DNA from: Leptolyngbya sp. FACHB-321 | GTDB taxonomy: Bacteria; Cyanobacteriota; Cyanobacteriia; Leptolyngbyales; Leptolyngbyaceae | DNA: 64,000 nt | Assembly: GCF_014695975.1 (NCBI RefSeq) | Contig: NZ_JACJPI010000083.1 | Coordinates: 186,001-250,000, forward strand | Reading direction: 5' to 3' | Part shown: positions 37,380 to 45,730 of the stretch, piece by piece | Layout of the letters: every line of letters starts with the position of its first letter | How positions within the stretch are numbered: the stretch's first letter is position 1 | Made by a program: the position numbers and the translations under genes | Notes under the pieces: generated by a model | Seen by the model: the letters and a program-made list of their open reading frames with translations, nothing else | Databases searched by the model: none | Told to the model about the DNA's origin: nothing

Positions 37380-38804
37380 ATGAGCCTTCAGTTGATGCAA
37401 CGCATGGGGATACATTCCGCAGAAAACCGCGCCGATCGCCAAACCTTTGAGAGCCTGACTGAAGCGGTAGAGGTGCAGGCTTGGGAGACATTGCCTGCGG
37501 CTCAACAGGCGTTGATCGCTCAGGCAGTTGCTCCTGACATTACCATCAGTGGTATTGCTTATCCTGATACGCCAGCAGCTCTGGCTACTCTGGTGCAGGC
37601 AGATGATCGCCAGCCGCTTTTACCCTGTGGTACGGGTAGCAAATTGGCATGGGGCGGTCTGGTAGGAGGGCAGAGGGCAGAGGGCAGAGGGCTGAAGGCT
37701 GAAGAGAAGAGGGTACCGCTGCTGCTGGTGAGTACAGAGCGGTTAAAGCGACTGATTGACCACGCGATCGGCGACTTAACCGTAACGGTAGAAGCAGGAA
37801 TGCGCTTTGCAGATGTGCAGGCAACGCTGGCAACCGCAGGACAGTACTTACCAATCGACCCTGCCTATCCAGACCACGCTACGATCGGCGGTATCATCGC
37901 GACAGCCGATACAGGTTCGCTCCGTCAACGCTACAACGGTGTGCGCGATCTGTTGCTGGGCGTGTCGATCGTCCGAGCCGATGGGCAGGTTGCCAAAGCG
38001 GGTGGACGCGTCGTGAAAAACGTTGCAGGCTACGACTTGATGAAGCTTTTTACTGGCTCTTACGGTACGTTAGGCATCATCACTCAGGCGACGTTGCGGG
38101 TATATCCCTTGCCCGAAGCATCGCAAACGGTTGTGCTAAGTGGAGAGGCTGCTGCGATCGCGCACGCCACCCAACTGTTGCTCAGTTCGTCTTTAACCCC
38201 TACCAGTGCTGATCTCTTGTCTGAATCGCTCGTCGCTGCAATGGATATAGGAAAGGGCACTGCGCTTGCCGTCCGCTTTCAAAGTATGCTGCCGAGCGTA
38301 CAGGAACAAACCAATCGGATGGTTGAGGTCAGCAAGGCACTAGGTCTGACGATCGCCTCTTTCTTGGGCACTGATGATGCGGCTTTATGGCAACGCTTAC
38401 GAGAACGGATGACTGCGGCTCCCCCGATCGATGCTATAACCTGCAAAATAGGGATACGCCCCTCCGCAACGGTGGCATTGTTAGCCATTCTTACTAAGCA
38501 TCACAATGAGCTAGCGATCGCACCGCCGTCTGGGCTGCTGCCTTCTGCACAGATCCATGCTGCTAGCGGGCTGGGGCTGCTGCTGCTCGATGCTGCTACG
38601 CCTCCAGAAACCCTTTTAAACATTCGCTCATGCTGCCAGGAAAATGGCGGGTTTCTCTCTATCCTTCAGGCTCCAGTGGCGCTTAAACAGGCGATCGATG
38701 TCTGGGGTTACAACGGCAATGCACTGTACCTGATGCGCCAACTAAAACAGCAATTTGATCCATACAACCGTTTGAGTCCCCACCGATTTGTAGGCGGAAT
38801 TTAA
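37380..38804 (+). CDS. glcE: Glycolate dehydrogenase subunit GlcE (FAD-binding)
   Basis: A 474-residue FAD-binding subunit of glycolate dehydrogenase, which oxidises the photorespiratory product glycolate to glyoxylate. The FAD-binding PCMH-type pattern is visible: PCGTGSKLAWGG, then ATIGGIIATADTGSLRQRYNGVRDLLLGVSIVRADGQVAKAGGRVVKNVAGYDLMKLFTGSYGTLGIITQATLRVYP. A Gln/Arg/Glu-rich insert at about residues 97-110 is encoded by five GGGCAGA-type heptamers (37668-37702) and replaces a short loop. The gene overlaps nothing and is followed after three bases by glcF, an operon. ATG 37380; ATG 37395 is an alternative. The catalytic GlcD subunit is not in the window. Confidence 0.93.
   Translation: MSLQLMQRMGIHSAENRADRQTFESLTEAVEVQAWETLPAAQQALIAQAVAPDITISGIAYPDTPAALATLVQADDRQPLLPCGTGSKLAWGGLVGGQRAEGRGLKAEEKRVPLLLVSTERLKRLIDHAIGDLTVTVEAGMRFADVQATLATAGQYLPIDPAYPDHATIGGIIATADTGSLRQRYNGVRDLLLGVSIVRADGQVAKAGGRVVKNVAGYDLMKLFTGSYGTLGIITQATLRVYPLPEASQTVVLSGEAAAIAHATQLLLSSSLTPTSADLLSESLVAAMDIGKGTALAVRFQSMLPSVQEQTNRMVEVSKALGLTIASFLGTDDAALWQRLRERMTAAPPIDAITCKIGIRPSATVALLAILTKHHNELAIAPPSGLLPSAQIHAASGLGLLLLDAATPPETLLNIRSCCQENGGFLSILQAPVALKQAIDVWGYNGNALYLMRQLKQQFDPYNRLSPHRFVGGI
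37668..37702 (+). repeat. Five heptamers inside glcE
   Basis: GGGCAGA occurs three times in tandem (37668-37688), then GGGCTGA and AGGCTGA. The same heptamers occur in spacers, for example GGCAGAAGGCAGAGG near 11960. Confidence 0.85.
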
Positions 38805-38807
38805 GTC

Positions 38808-40268
38808 ATGAGTGCTAGTTACGAAAAGTTTGAGTCTGAGACTAAGGACGCTGAGGGAACAGATAAAGGATCAAGGTTGAAAGGGGATGAGCTAGGCTCG
38901 AATTTAGACTTTAGCCCTTCTCTGTTAGCCTTTGATGCGCACAATCCCCCTGATCCTACCCTGATCGACGCTTGCGTTCACTGTGGATTTTGCCTCTCTA
39001 CGTGCCCTAGCTATCGGGTGCTTGGCAAAGAGATGGATTCGCCGAGAGGACGGATTTACCTCATGGATGGGGTGAATGAGGGACAAATTCCCCTGTCTAC
39101 TGCAACGACGCAGCATTTTGATTCGTGCCTGGGCTGTCTTGCCTGTGTGACCACCTGCCCTTCGGGGGTGCGCTACGACAAGCTCATTGAGTCGACCCGA
39201 TCGCAGGTCGAACGCAACCAGACACGATCGCTCCCTGAAACTCTCTTGCGTCGTCTCATCTTCTCCACCTTTCCGTATCCCGATCGGCTACGGCTCATGC
39301 TGCGTCCCCTCGGTCTATATCAGAAAACAGGCTTGCAGCGCTTGGTGCGATCGTTAGGCTTCCTGAAGTCGCTTTCACCCCAACTGGCAGCGATGGAGGC
39401 GATGTTACCACCTATTTCTGCCCAAGCGTTTCAAGATCCTTTACCTGAGGTGATTCCAGCGCAGGGCAAGCAGCGCTATCGAGTAGGCTTGCTGCTTGGC
39501 TGTGTCCAACGGCTCTTCAACCCCGAAGTGAATGACGCGACTGTGCGCGTGCTAACTGCTAACGGTTGCGAAGTGATTGTGCCACCGACCCAAGGCTGTT
39601 GCGGTGCGCTCACCCATCACCAGGGGCAAGAAGACCAAACTAAAACGCTGGCACGTCAGCTCATTGACAGCTTTGCCGGTACAAACCTAGATGCCATTAT
39701 CATCAATGCGTCTGGTTGTGGGCATACGCTTAAGGAGTACGGCAGCATTTTGCAGGATGACCCTGAGTACCGAGAGCGAGCCAAAGACTTTGCTGCGAAA
39801 GTGAAGGATGTGCAGGAATTTCTTGCTGATGTCGGGCTGACTGCCCACCTCTCGCCGTTGCAGGACGAGCCGCTAACGTTAGTCTACCAGGATGCTTGCC
39901 ATATGCTGCACGGGCAAAAGATTAGCGTCCAGCCGCGCCAGCTGCTCAAGCAAATTCCAGGTGTGCGGCTACGAGAACCAGTGGATGCTGCACTGTGCTG
40001 TGGCAGTGCCGGTGTTTACAATATCTTGCAGCCAGAGGTGGCAGCAGAACTCGGTCGGCAAAAGGTCGAAAATTTGCTTCAGACAGGTGCCTCGCTCATT
40101 GCCTCAGCTAACATTGGCTGCTTTGTGCAAATTAGCAGGCACCTACAGCTTCAGGGCAAAACGGTACCTGTGCTGCATCCGATGCAATTGCTAGATTACT
40201 CGATTCGGGGCATTCAATTGACGGCTTCCCCATCCGAAGCGATCGCCGTTTCATCAAGCCGCACTTGA
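38808..40268 (+). CDS. glcF: Glycolate dehydrogenase iron-sulfur subunit GlcF
   Basis: A 486-residue iron-sulfur protein. Two 4Fe-4S clusters: CVHCGFCLSTCPSYRVLG (about residues 57-74) and CLGCLACVTTCPSG (about 108-121). Two CCG-type domains follow: GCVQRLFNPEVNDATVRV, TQGCCGALTHHQGQ and DACHMLHGQ, ALCCGSAGVYN. It carries electrons from GlcE/GlcD to the membrane quinone pool. The first 45 residues are a polar leader (SETKDAEGTDKGSRLKG) encoded by sequence that resembles spacer heptamers. ATG 38808 follows the glcE stop by three bases. The last 55 bases overlap, tail to tail, the Uma2 pseudogene. Confidence 0.95.
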   Translation: MSASYEKFESETKDAEGTDKGSRLKGDELGSNLDFSPSLLAFDAHNPPDPTLIDACVHCGFCLSTCPSYRVLGKEMDSPRGRIYLMDGVNEGQIPLSTATTQHFDSCLGCLACVTTCPSGVRYDKLIESTRSQVERNQTRSLPETLLRRLIFSTFPYPDRLRLMLRPLGLYQKTGLQRLVRSLGFLKSLSPQLAAMEAMLPPISAQAFQDPLPEVIPAQGKQRYRVGLLLGCVQRLFNPEVNDATVRVLTANGCEVIVPPTQGCCGALTHHQGQEDQTKTLARQLIDSFAGTNLDAIIINASGCGHTLKEYGSILQDDPEYRERAKDFAAKVKDVQEFLADVGLTAHLSPLQDEPLTLVYQDACHMLHGQKISVQPRQLLKQIPGVRLREPVDAALCCGSAGVYNILQPEVAAELGRQKVENLLQTGASLIASANIGCFVQISRHLQLQGKTVPVLHPMQLLDYSIRGIQLTASPSEAIAVSSSRT

Positions 40269-40816
40269 CGATAGAGCGTGTCGATCGCCAGCGAGAAGCC
40301 GATGCTTTTTAAGGTTGTAGTGTCGCCTGCTTCATAGGGATGCAGTACCCAAAAGCCTTCAGCGTTGCGCCGAAAGCACTCTACGTTGATCGCCGTTGAC
40401 TCAATCAGCACATATTCTTGCAGGGTTTCTAGCTTACGGTAGCGGGCAAACTTGCTGCCCCAGTCATATGCTTCGGTGGATGGCGACAGCACCTCGATGA
40501 TCAGGCAAGGATATTGCACGAATTGATTGGAGTTCTGATCGCGGCGATCGCACGTCACTACCAAATCTGGGTAATGGTAGGCGCTGGTTGGCGATGCCTG
40601 TACTTTGACATCCGCCATGTAAAGCTCACAGCCCTTGTCTTGCAGATAGCCATCTAATGCCGTTGCCAGGTTAAGCGCAATCCGATTATGAGGCTTCGAG
40701 CCTCCTGTCATCGCAAAGACTTCTCCATCCACATACTCGTACCGATCTTCCTGTGTGGGTTCCCACTCCAGCTATTCTGCGGGTGTCATCTGGTATGACT
40801 TAATTTGAGCAATCAT
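40214..40816 (-). pseudogene. Uma2-family endonuclease gene with amber stop
   Basis: The minus strand from ATG 40816 reads MIAQIKSYQMTPAE-stop-LEWEPTQEDRYEYVDGEVFAMTGGSKPHN and continues to a normal C-terminus. Uma2 proteins (PD-(D/E)XK fold) normally have Tyr at the stop position (MTPEEYLEWE), so TAG at 40774-40772 looks like a Tyr codon lost by one base change. The rest has the family core: YHYPDLVVTCD, PCLIIEVLSPSTEAYDWGSKFARYRKLETLQEYVLIES with the Glu-Val-Leu-Ser motif. A GTG at 40732 could restart translation, giving 172 residues that lack only the N-terminal strand. Uma2 genes are extremely common in cyanobacterial genomes. Overlaps the glcF 3' end by 55 bases. Confidence 0.85.
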
Positions 40817-41022
40817 GATCGTTACCACTGTGGGTTAATTGAAATTGGAAGTACTGCTAAATCTCAGCAGCAGACCAGGATGAAACAGTTGTAGCAGGCC
40901 TACCTTACAGAGGAAAGCGTCTATAGCAAGTGAGAGTTCAGGAACGATCATTGTTCAGTATGTAGACAGAAGTAGGTCAGGATACTGCCAGAACCTTTAT
41001 GTCCTGAAGAGGAAAATTAACC

Positions 41023-41424
41023 ATGTTGCTGTTTGAAAAAGCTAAAGAACTACTACATTATTCTGAAAATGAGCAAGCGCAGGATGAAGCAATTATTGAC
41101 CTGCTGTATCTTGTTATGCTGAGTGATAAAGCAATTAAGCTGAGTGAACAAGACTTCGTGACAGATTACGTTTCATCGCTCGATCTACCTTCCAAACATT
41201 CTTGGGAGTTTTATATCAATGCGGCGCTGCCAAAAGTTCGTACTGCGCTTCAAAGTCAGGAAAAAACCGAAGCACTACTCCTTGATATAAGCGATCGCCT
41301 CAAACACCACAATTTGCGGAATCTAGCTTTGGAGGTTGTTCAAGAACTGATACAAGTGGACTCAACTATAGCGGTAGAAGAAAGTGCCCTTGTCGAAAAA
41401 ATTAGACAACGATTTGGTTTCTAA
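41023..41424 (+). CDS. TerB-like small protein
   Basis: A 133-residue all-helical protein with the pattern of TerB-type domains: IIDLLYLVMLSDKAIKLSEQDFVTDYV, an acidic segment, and LEVVQELIQVDSTIAVEESALVEKIRQRFGF near the end. GAAGAGGAAAA precedes ATG 41023. TerB domains bind metal and occur in stress (tellurite-type) operons and many cyanobacterial single genes; no ter operon is here. The function is unknown. Confidence 0.75.
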   Translation: MLLFEKAKELLHYSENEQAQDEAIIDLLYLVMLSDKAIKLSEQDFVTDYVSSLDLPSKHSWEFYINAALPKVRTALQSQEKTEALLLDISDRLKHHNLRNLALEVVQELIQVDSTIAVEESALVEKIRQRFGF

Positions 41425-41475
41425 TAGCTTCAATTTTAAGAGCGCAATGATCTGGCGCAATCATCAGGGTACTTG

Positions 41476-42813
41476 CTAAAGCACCCGCAACGTACTGGCA
41501 ATGCTACTGACTGCTTCCATGACCCGAATTTCGTCTAGCGCCGTGCGGAAGTTGCCCTCGCGGACATGGTGAGTGACGACGACGATTTCTGCCAGGTCAT
41601 CGCGCAAACCTGTCTGCACGATCGACTCTAGGCTGACGTTGTGGTTGCCAAAGCAAGTGCCCAGTTTGCCAATCACACCAGGGAAGTCTTTCGTGAGAAA
41701 ACGGACATAAAAGCGCGTCACCAGGTCTGCCATGGGGGCGATCGTGCAATAGTCTTGATGCGAACAGGCAAGTAAAGGATCGAGCAAGGGCAGCCCGTTC
41801 GATCGTGTAGTAGTGCCCCGCTCTACTTTAAGAATGGCAGCAATATTCAGGATGTCGGCAACCACTGCACTGGCAGTTGGACCCGCCCCCGCACCAGGAC
41901 CAAAGAACATTACCTGTCCGATCGGCTCGCCCTCAATCACGATCGCATTGTAAACACCGCTAACACTTGCAAGCGGATGGCTGGTGTGTACTAACGTTGG
42001 ATGCACTCGTACCTGTAGGGTCGCCGTTTCTGTGGTTGGGGTTTCAGTCGTAAGATCCTCCCGCTTTGCCACTGCCAACAGCTTGATCACGAAGCCTAGT
42101 TTCTCTGCATAGGCAATATCAGCAGCGCTCACTTGCCGGATACCCTCACAATGCACGTCCGGTAACTTAATGCGACCACCAAACGCTAGGGATGCCAGAA
42201 TTGCAATTTTGTCGGCTGCATCTAAACCATCGACATCGGCAGTTGGGTCAGCTTCGGCATACCCCAGCCGTTGAGCATCGGCTAGAATGCTGGCAAAATC
42301 GCCTCCCTCGGTCTGCATCCGCGACAGAATGTAGTTGGTTGTGCCATTAATAATGCCAGTGACGGTATGCAGGCGATTGGCGCAAAGCGATTGTTTGAGC
42401 GGCTCAATGACCGGAATACCACCGCCGACTGCGGCTTCTAGCAGCACATATACGCCTGCTTTTTCTGCTGCTGTAAAGATTTCGGCTCCGTATCGCGCGA
42501 TCGCTGCCTTGTTTGCCGTGACTACGTGCTTGCCGTGGGCGATCGCTTTCAGGATGAGCGATCGGGCTGGTTCCAGTCCACCCATGACCTCGACCACAAT
42601 GTCTATGTCTGGGTCAGTAACGATCGCGTCTAGGTCAGTGGTGATGATACTTGGCGGCAGATCAACAGCACGAGACTTTTCGAGCGATCGAACTCCCACC
42701 CGATACAGCTCTAGCTCTTGCACTAAGGGATGACGCTGGGACGGGTTAAGCAAAATCTGCACAGTTCCCGTTCCAACTGTTCCCAAACCCAATAGACCAA
42801 TTTTGAAGCCCAC
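41476..42813 (-). CDS. hom: Homoserine dehydrogenase
   Basis: A 445-residue enzyme (GTG start 42813) with a Rossmann NAD(P)-binding N-terminus (IGLLGLGTVGTGTVQIL), the catalytic region INGTTNYILSRM, YAEADPTADVDGLDAADKIAILA, and a C-terminal ACT domain (YVRFLTKDFPGVIGKLGTCFGNHNVSLESIVQ). It reduces aspartate semialdehyde to homoserine for threonine and methionine. The ACT domain implies feedback by threonine. The downstream neighbour on the left is the convergent TerB-like gene. Confidence 0.97.
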   Translation of the reverse strand: MGFKIGLLGLGTVGTGTVQILLNPSQRHPLVQELELYRVGVRSLEKSRAVDLPPSIITTDLDAIVTDPDIDIVVEVMGGLEPARSLILKAIAHGKHVVTANKAAIARYGAEIFTAAEKAGVYVLLEAAVGGGIPVIEPLKQSLCANRLHTVTGIINGTTNYILSRMQTEGGDFASILADAQRLGYAEADPTADVDGLDAADKIAILASLAFGGRIKLPDVHCEGIRQVSAADIAYAEKLGFVIKLLAVAKREDLTTETPTTETATLQVRVHPTLVHTSHPLASVSGVYNAIVIEGEPIGQVMFFGPGAGAGPTASAVVADILNIAAILKVERGTTTRSNGLPLLDPLLACSHQDYCTIAPMADLVTRFYVRFLTKDFPGVIGKLGTCFGNHNVSLESIVQTGLRDDLAEIVVVTHHVREGNFRTALDEIRVMEAVSSIASTLRVL

Positions 42814-42849
42814 AGTCTCAACCTGCCGTGCAAGAGTTCACACTTATTG

Positions 42850-42990
42850 TAAAGGAGAGGGGAGAGGAGTGAGGTGTAAGGGAAGTAGGAGAGGCAGGGG
42901 AGTCGGGGAGTAGGAGAGGCAGGGGAGGCAGAGTTTTAAGTTGATTCCAACCACAGCCTTTTGCCTTTTGCCTTTTGCCTTTTGCCTTTA
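42850..42990. repeat. Heptamer repeats between hom and cphA2
   Basis: A purine-rich part (two copies of GTAGGAGAGGCAGGGGAG-like) is followed by four perfect tandem TTTTGCC heptamers (42959-42986), the model case of the short repeats in this window. Confidence 0.9.
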
Positions 42991-43014
42991 CACCCCCCTC
43001 TCTCTTCACTTGCC

Positions 43015-44925
43015 CTACAACAGCGTTGCGATTTCTTTCAAGTAAACTCGGCTAAACGGCTCGTCTTCGCCTAATTGATACTGCTCAATCAATCCATTGC
43101 GATGAATGGAAACGGTGTCCTCTTGTTTAATCACAACGACAGAGTCCTCGAAGACATCGCGTGCTAGCATCTTTTCTACCTCAGTAGGCTCGTCTAAAAC
43201 AACGATGTTGCTGCCGTAGTAAAACATTCCATCGCGCTCAAGGACATCTTCGCGGTATTCGGCAATGAGCAAATCGAGCCGAGGGTTGCGTAGCAAGTTT
43301 TGGACGTTGGTGTTGTAGTCTATATGCTGGTGTTTTTCAGAGCGATTGATGAAAACACCTTTGGCACAAACGGCACCGATCGTCCAATCCGGCTGGTGAC
43401 GCAGAATGTAATCCGCGATCTCTTGCAGTTCTGGTACAGAAATGCGGTTGCAGCTAATGATCGGAATACGAGCCGCTTTGCCTGTTTCAAAAAAGGTTTT
43501 GAGAAGGTAAGCGGGAACATCAACACTTTCGCCGATCGCAGGTTTCAGGTGCATATTGATGCCAGGAGCCGCATTAATCTCGATAATGCCAAAGTTGCCT
43601 TTCTTCCAGGACTCCGAAAGGTCTTGGGCGATCACATCAATACCCAGACAGGTCAGGCGAAAATGTTGGGCAATATCTTGCGCCAGAATGATGGTATCGG
43701 GATGCATCTGACGGGTGGCATCAATGCTTAAGCCACCTGCCGAAAGGTTAGCAACCTTGCGAAGATAAATGGTGCGATCGGCTTCCAAAACCGAATTGAG
43801 CGACAAACCTTGCTCGTCTAGATAGCGCTCCATTGCCTCATCGCACTTAATTTTGCCCAGTGGTGAGGTGGGTGTATCAACTCTGGCTGGTGTGCGGTTT
43901 TCGCGGTCGATCAGTTCGTTGATGGTTGACTTGCCATCCCCTGTTACTGATGCAGGACGGCGCTCAGTTGCGGCTACAAATTTACCAGCGACACAAAGCA
44001 AGCGAAAATCTTTACCTGCAATGCTTTTTTCAACAATGATGCGAATGGACTGATCTTCGGGAACGGCTGCAACAGCCCGCTCGAACGCTTGCACTAGCTC
44101 CGTTTCGTCCATAATGCCCGCCGTGACACCAATGCCCTTGTGCCCAACGACTGGCTTCACTGCAACGGGATAGCCAATGCGATCAGCGGCGGTCAACGCT
44201 TCTGCCTCAGTGTAGACGATGCTACCGTGAGGTACAGGAAAGCCTAGCGTATGCAGGAAGGCTTTGCAGTCATCCTTGCCTGTGGTGAAATCTGAATCAA
44301 TGTGGCTGTCATGGTCAAAGGTCGTAGCAATGCCTCGTACCTGCTTTCTGCCATAGCCGTACTGCATTAACCGCTCATCCCACAGATAAAAGGTAGGAAT
44401 GCCGAGATCATAGGCAGTTTGAAGCAGTGCATAAACAGTAGGACCACCAAAAACGGAGTCGCGGAAGGTCTCTTGCAGTACCTCAATTTGGTCTTCGATC
44501 CAAAAACGTCGATCGCGTGTAATCGCTTCAAACCAGTCCCACACGCAGTAAACGATCGCCCGACTCGTCCGTGCATGTACTGCCTGTACCGCAATCCGGG
44601 TACGACTGCCCTGCTGCTTAACAGCCCACTGAGTTATGTGCAGATCCATCTCTAGCTTGCTAACTTCAGCAACCGTGCGGGCAAACAGATGCGCGTAAGA
44701 TTTGTGTGTTTCTTTAAGCAAAAGGGGATAACGATTGCCAATCACTGCAACATATTCTTCCAGCGATCGAGGCGGGTTTGCTTCTACCAGAGCAAAATCG
44801 AACGCTGCTGCTGCTGTGCCAAGATCGGGATTAGGACCGATGTAGTGCCTGAGATTGAAGATGTCAAAGGCATCTGTCGTACGGGCATTCACGCGAACCA
44901 GATCAACACTTTGATCCACAACCAT
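43015..44925 (-). CDS. cphA2: Cyanophycin synthetase, CphA2-like short form
   Basis: A 636-residue protein. The N-terminal domain (DAFDIFNLRHYIGPNPDLG) is that of cyanophycin synthetases, followed by an ATP-grasp domain at about 215-480 (YPVAVKPVVGHKGIGVTAG, EKSIAGKDFRLLCVAGKFVAATERRPASVTGDG, GIIEINAAPGINMH). The C-terminal part is a truncated Mur-ligase remnant without the GTNGKTT nucleotide loop of full CphA1 proteins (about 870 residues). This is the CphA2 architecture, known to polymerise beta-aspartyl-arginine dipeptides rather than free amino acids in some nitrogen-fixing cyanobacteria. The cyanophycinase gene lies 0.8 kb away, divergent. No cphA1 is in the window. Confidence 0.88.
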   Translation of the reverse strand: MVVDQSVDLVRVNARTTDAFDIFNLRHYIGPNPDLGTAAAAFDFALVEANPPRSLEEYVAVIGNRYPLLLKETHKSYAHLFARTVAEVSKLEMDLHITQWAVKQQGSRTRIAVQAVHARTSRAIVYCVWDWFEAITRDRRFWIEDQIEVLQETFRDSVFGGPTVYALLQTAYDLGIPTFYLWDERLMQYGYGRKQVRGIATTFDHDSHIDSDFTTGKDDCKAFLHTLGFPVPHGSIVYTEAEALTAADRIGYPVAVKPVVGHKGIGVTAGIMDETELVQAFERAVAAVPEDQSIRIIVEKSIAGKDFRLLCVAGKFVAATERRPASVTGDGKSTINELIDRENRTPARVDTPTSPLGKIKCDEAMERYLDEQGLSLNSVLEADRTIYLRKVANLSAGGLSIDATRQMHPDTIILAQDIAQHFRLTCLGIDVIAQDLSESWKKGNFGIIEINAAPGINMHLKPAIGESVDVPAYLLKTFFETGKAARIPIISCNRISVPELQEIADYILRHQPDWTIGAVCAKGVFINRSEKHQHIDYNTNVQNLLRNPRLDLLIAEYREDVLERDGMFYYGSNIVVLDEPTEVEKMLARDVFEDSVVVIKQEDTVSIHRNGLIEQYQLGEDEPFSRVYLKEIATLL

Positions 44926-45133
44926 AATAAGTATCTCCAGTAGACCGTTACTACCCTAGTCCTATCGTTCTCACACGTTCTTCTATCGCAGGTTACGATC
45001 TGTAGCAGTTTTGTAAAGCATTAACAGCAAACCATTTAAAGGTACATCTTAGGAAATACCACTTTTGAAGGGTGAAACAATAGCGTTCAATGTATAGAAC
45101 AGAAGGATCGCTTTGTTATTCAGTCATGATTTT

Positions 45134-45346
45134 ATGAACAAGACAGCCACGAGCGAAACAGTGTTGAATCTAAGAATGGAAGTGCATAATCTTGCTGAGG
45201 CTGCCTTCCATCGACACTTAATTTCAGGATATGGTGACAGTGAATATCCTGATTCGTATCAGATTGTGTATGAAGGAAAGCCCAAGCATTTAACCCTCAA
45301 TCAGGCACGTACTTTTCTATCTCGCTTAATGCAGCAACCCGTTTAG
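45134..45346 (+). CDS. Small conserved-looking protein
   Basis: A 70-residue protein from ATG 45134 (a TTG at 45113 is in frame but less likely). It reads MNKTATSETVLNLRMEVHNLAEAAFHRHL, then a segment GYGDSEYPDSYQIVYEGKPKHLTLNQARTFLSRLMQQ. It looks like a compact alpha/beta protein with a conserved Gly-Tyr-Gly and basic C-terminal helix. I do not recognise a family. A terminator at 45504-45530 follows, so it is probably transcribed alone. Real-gene evidence is codon-like composition and the terminator. Confidence 0.65.
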   Translation: MNKTATSETVLNLRMEVHNLAEAAFHRHLISGYGDSEYPDSYQIVYEGKPKHLTLNQARTFLSRLMQQPV

Positions 45347-45441
45347 TAAGTAGCTGGGTGTAATTGTTTGTAAGCTGCATTTCGACTTCGCGTTCAACTG
45401 AGTGCTTACGCCCAAGTTTCAATGCTCTCAGTCTTGTATAA

Positions 45442-45498
45442 GTGGGTTGAGTGCAGTCGAAACTTGGTCTCTAAGTAGTGCTTAATTTAGCTCCTACG
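45442..45498 (-). repeat. Dispersed repeat, copy B
   Basis: The reverse complement matches 23430-23487 over nearly its full length (GTAGGAG.CTAAATTAAGCAC..TTAGAGACC..GTTTCG). It sits immediately before a terminator, downstream of the 70-residue gene. Confidence 0.75.
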
Positions 45499-45503
45499 TG
45501 CTT

Positions 45504-45530
45504 CCGGTTCATTTACTGAGCCGGTTTTTT
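45504..45530 (+). terminator. Rho-independent terminator
   Basis: CCGGTTC (45504-45510) pairs with GAGCCGG (45518-45524), one G-T pair included, around ATTTACT, followed by T6. It would stop transcription of the 70-residue gene. Confidence 0.85.
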
Positions 45531-45730
45531 ATTATTTACTTTTTCTCGATCAACCCTAGTGTGACGATCGACTCGTAAACCTACTGCCTTTAGAAATATC
45601 AGAGAGATAAAGTTAGGTCGCTAGAGCGATTTTCCATCGGAAAAGTATCAAAATCTACCGAACGGTGAAGGCAACTGTGCAGAGCACTGTGTTTTATTAA
45701 AAGACCACCTCAACACAACGCGGAGACACT

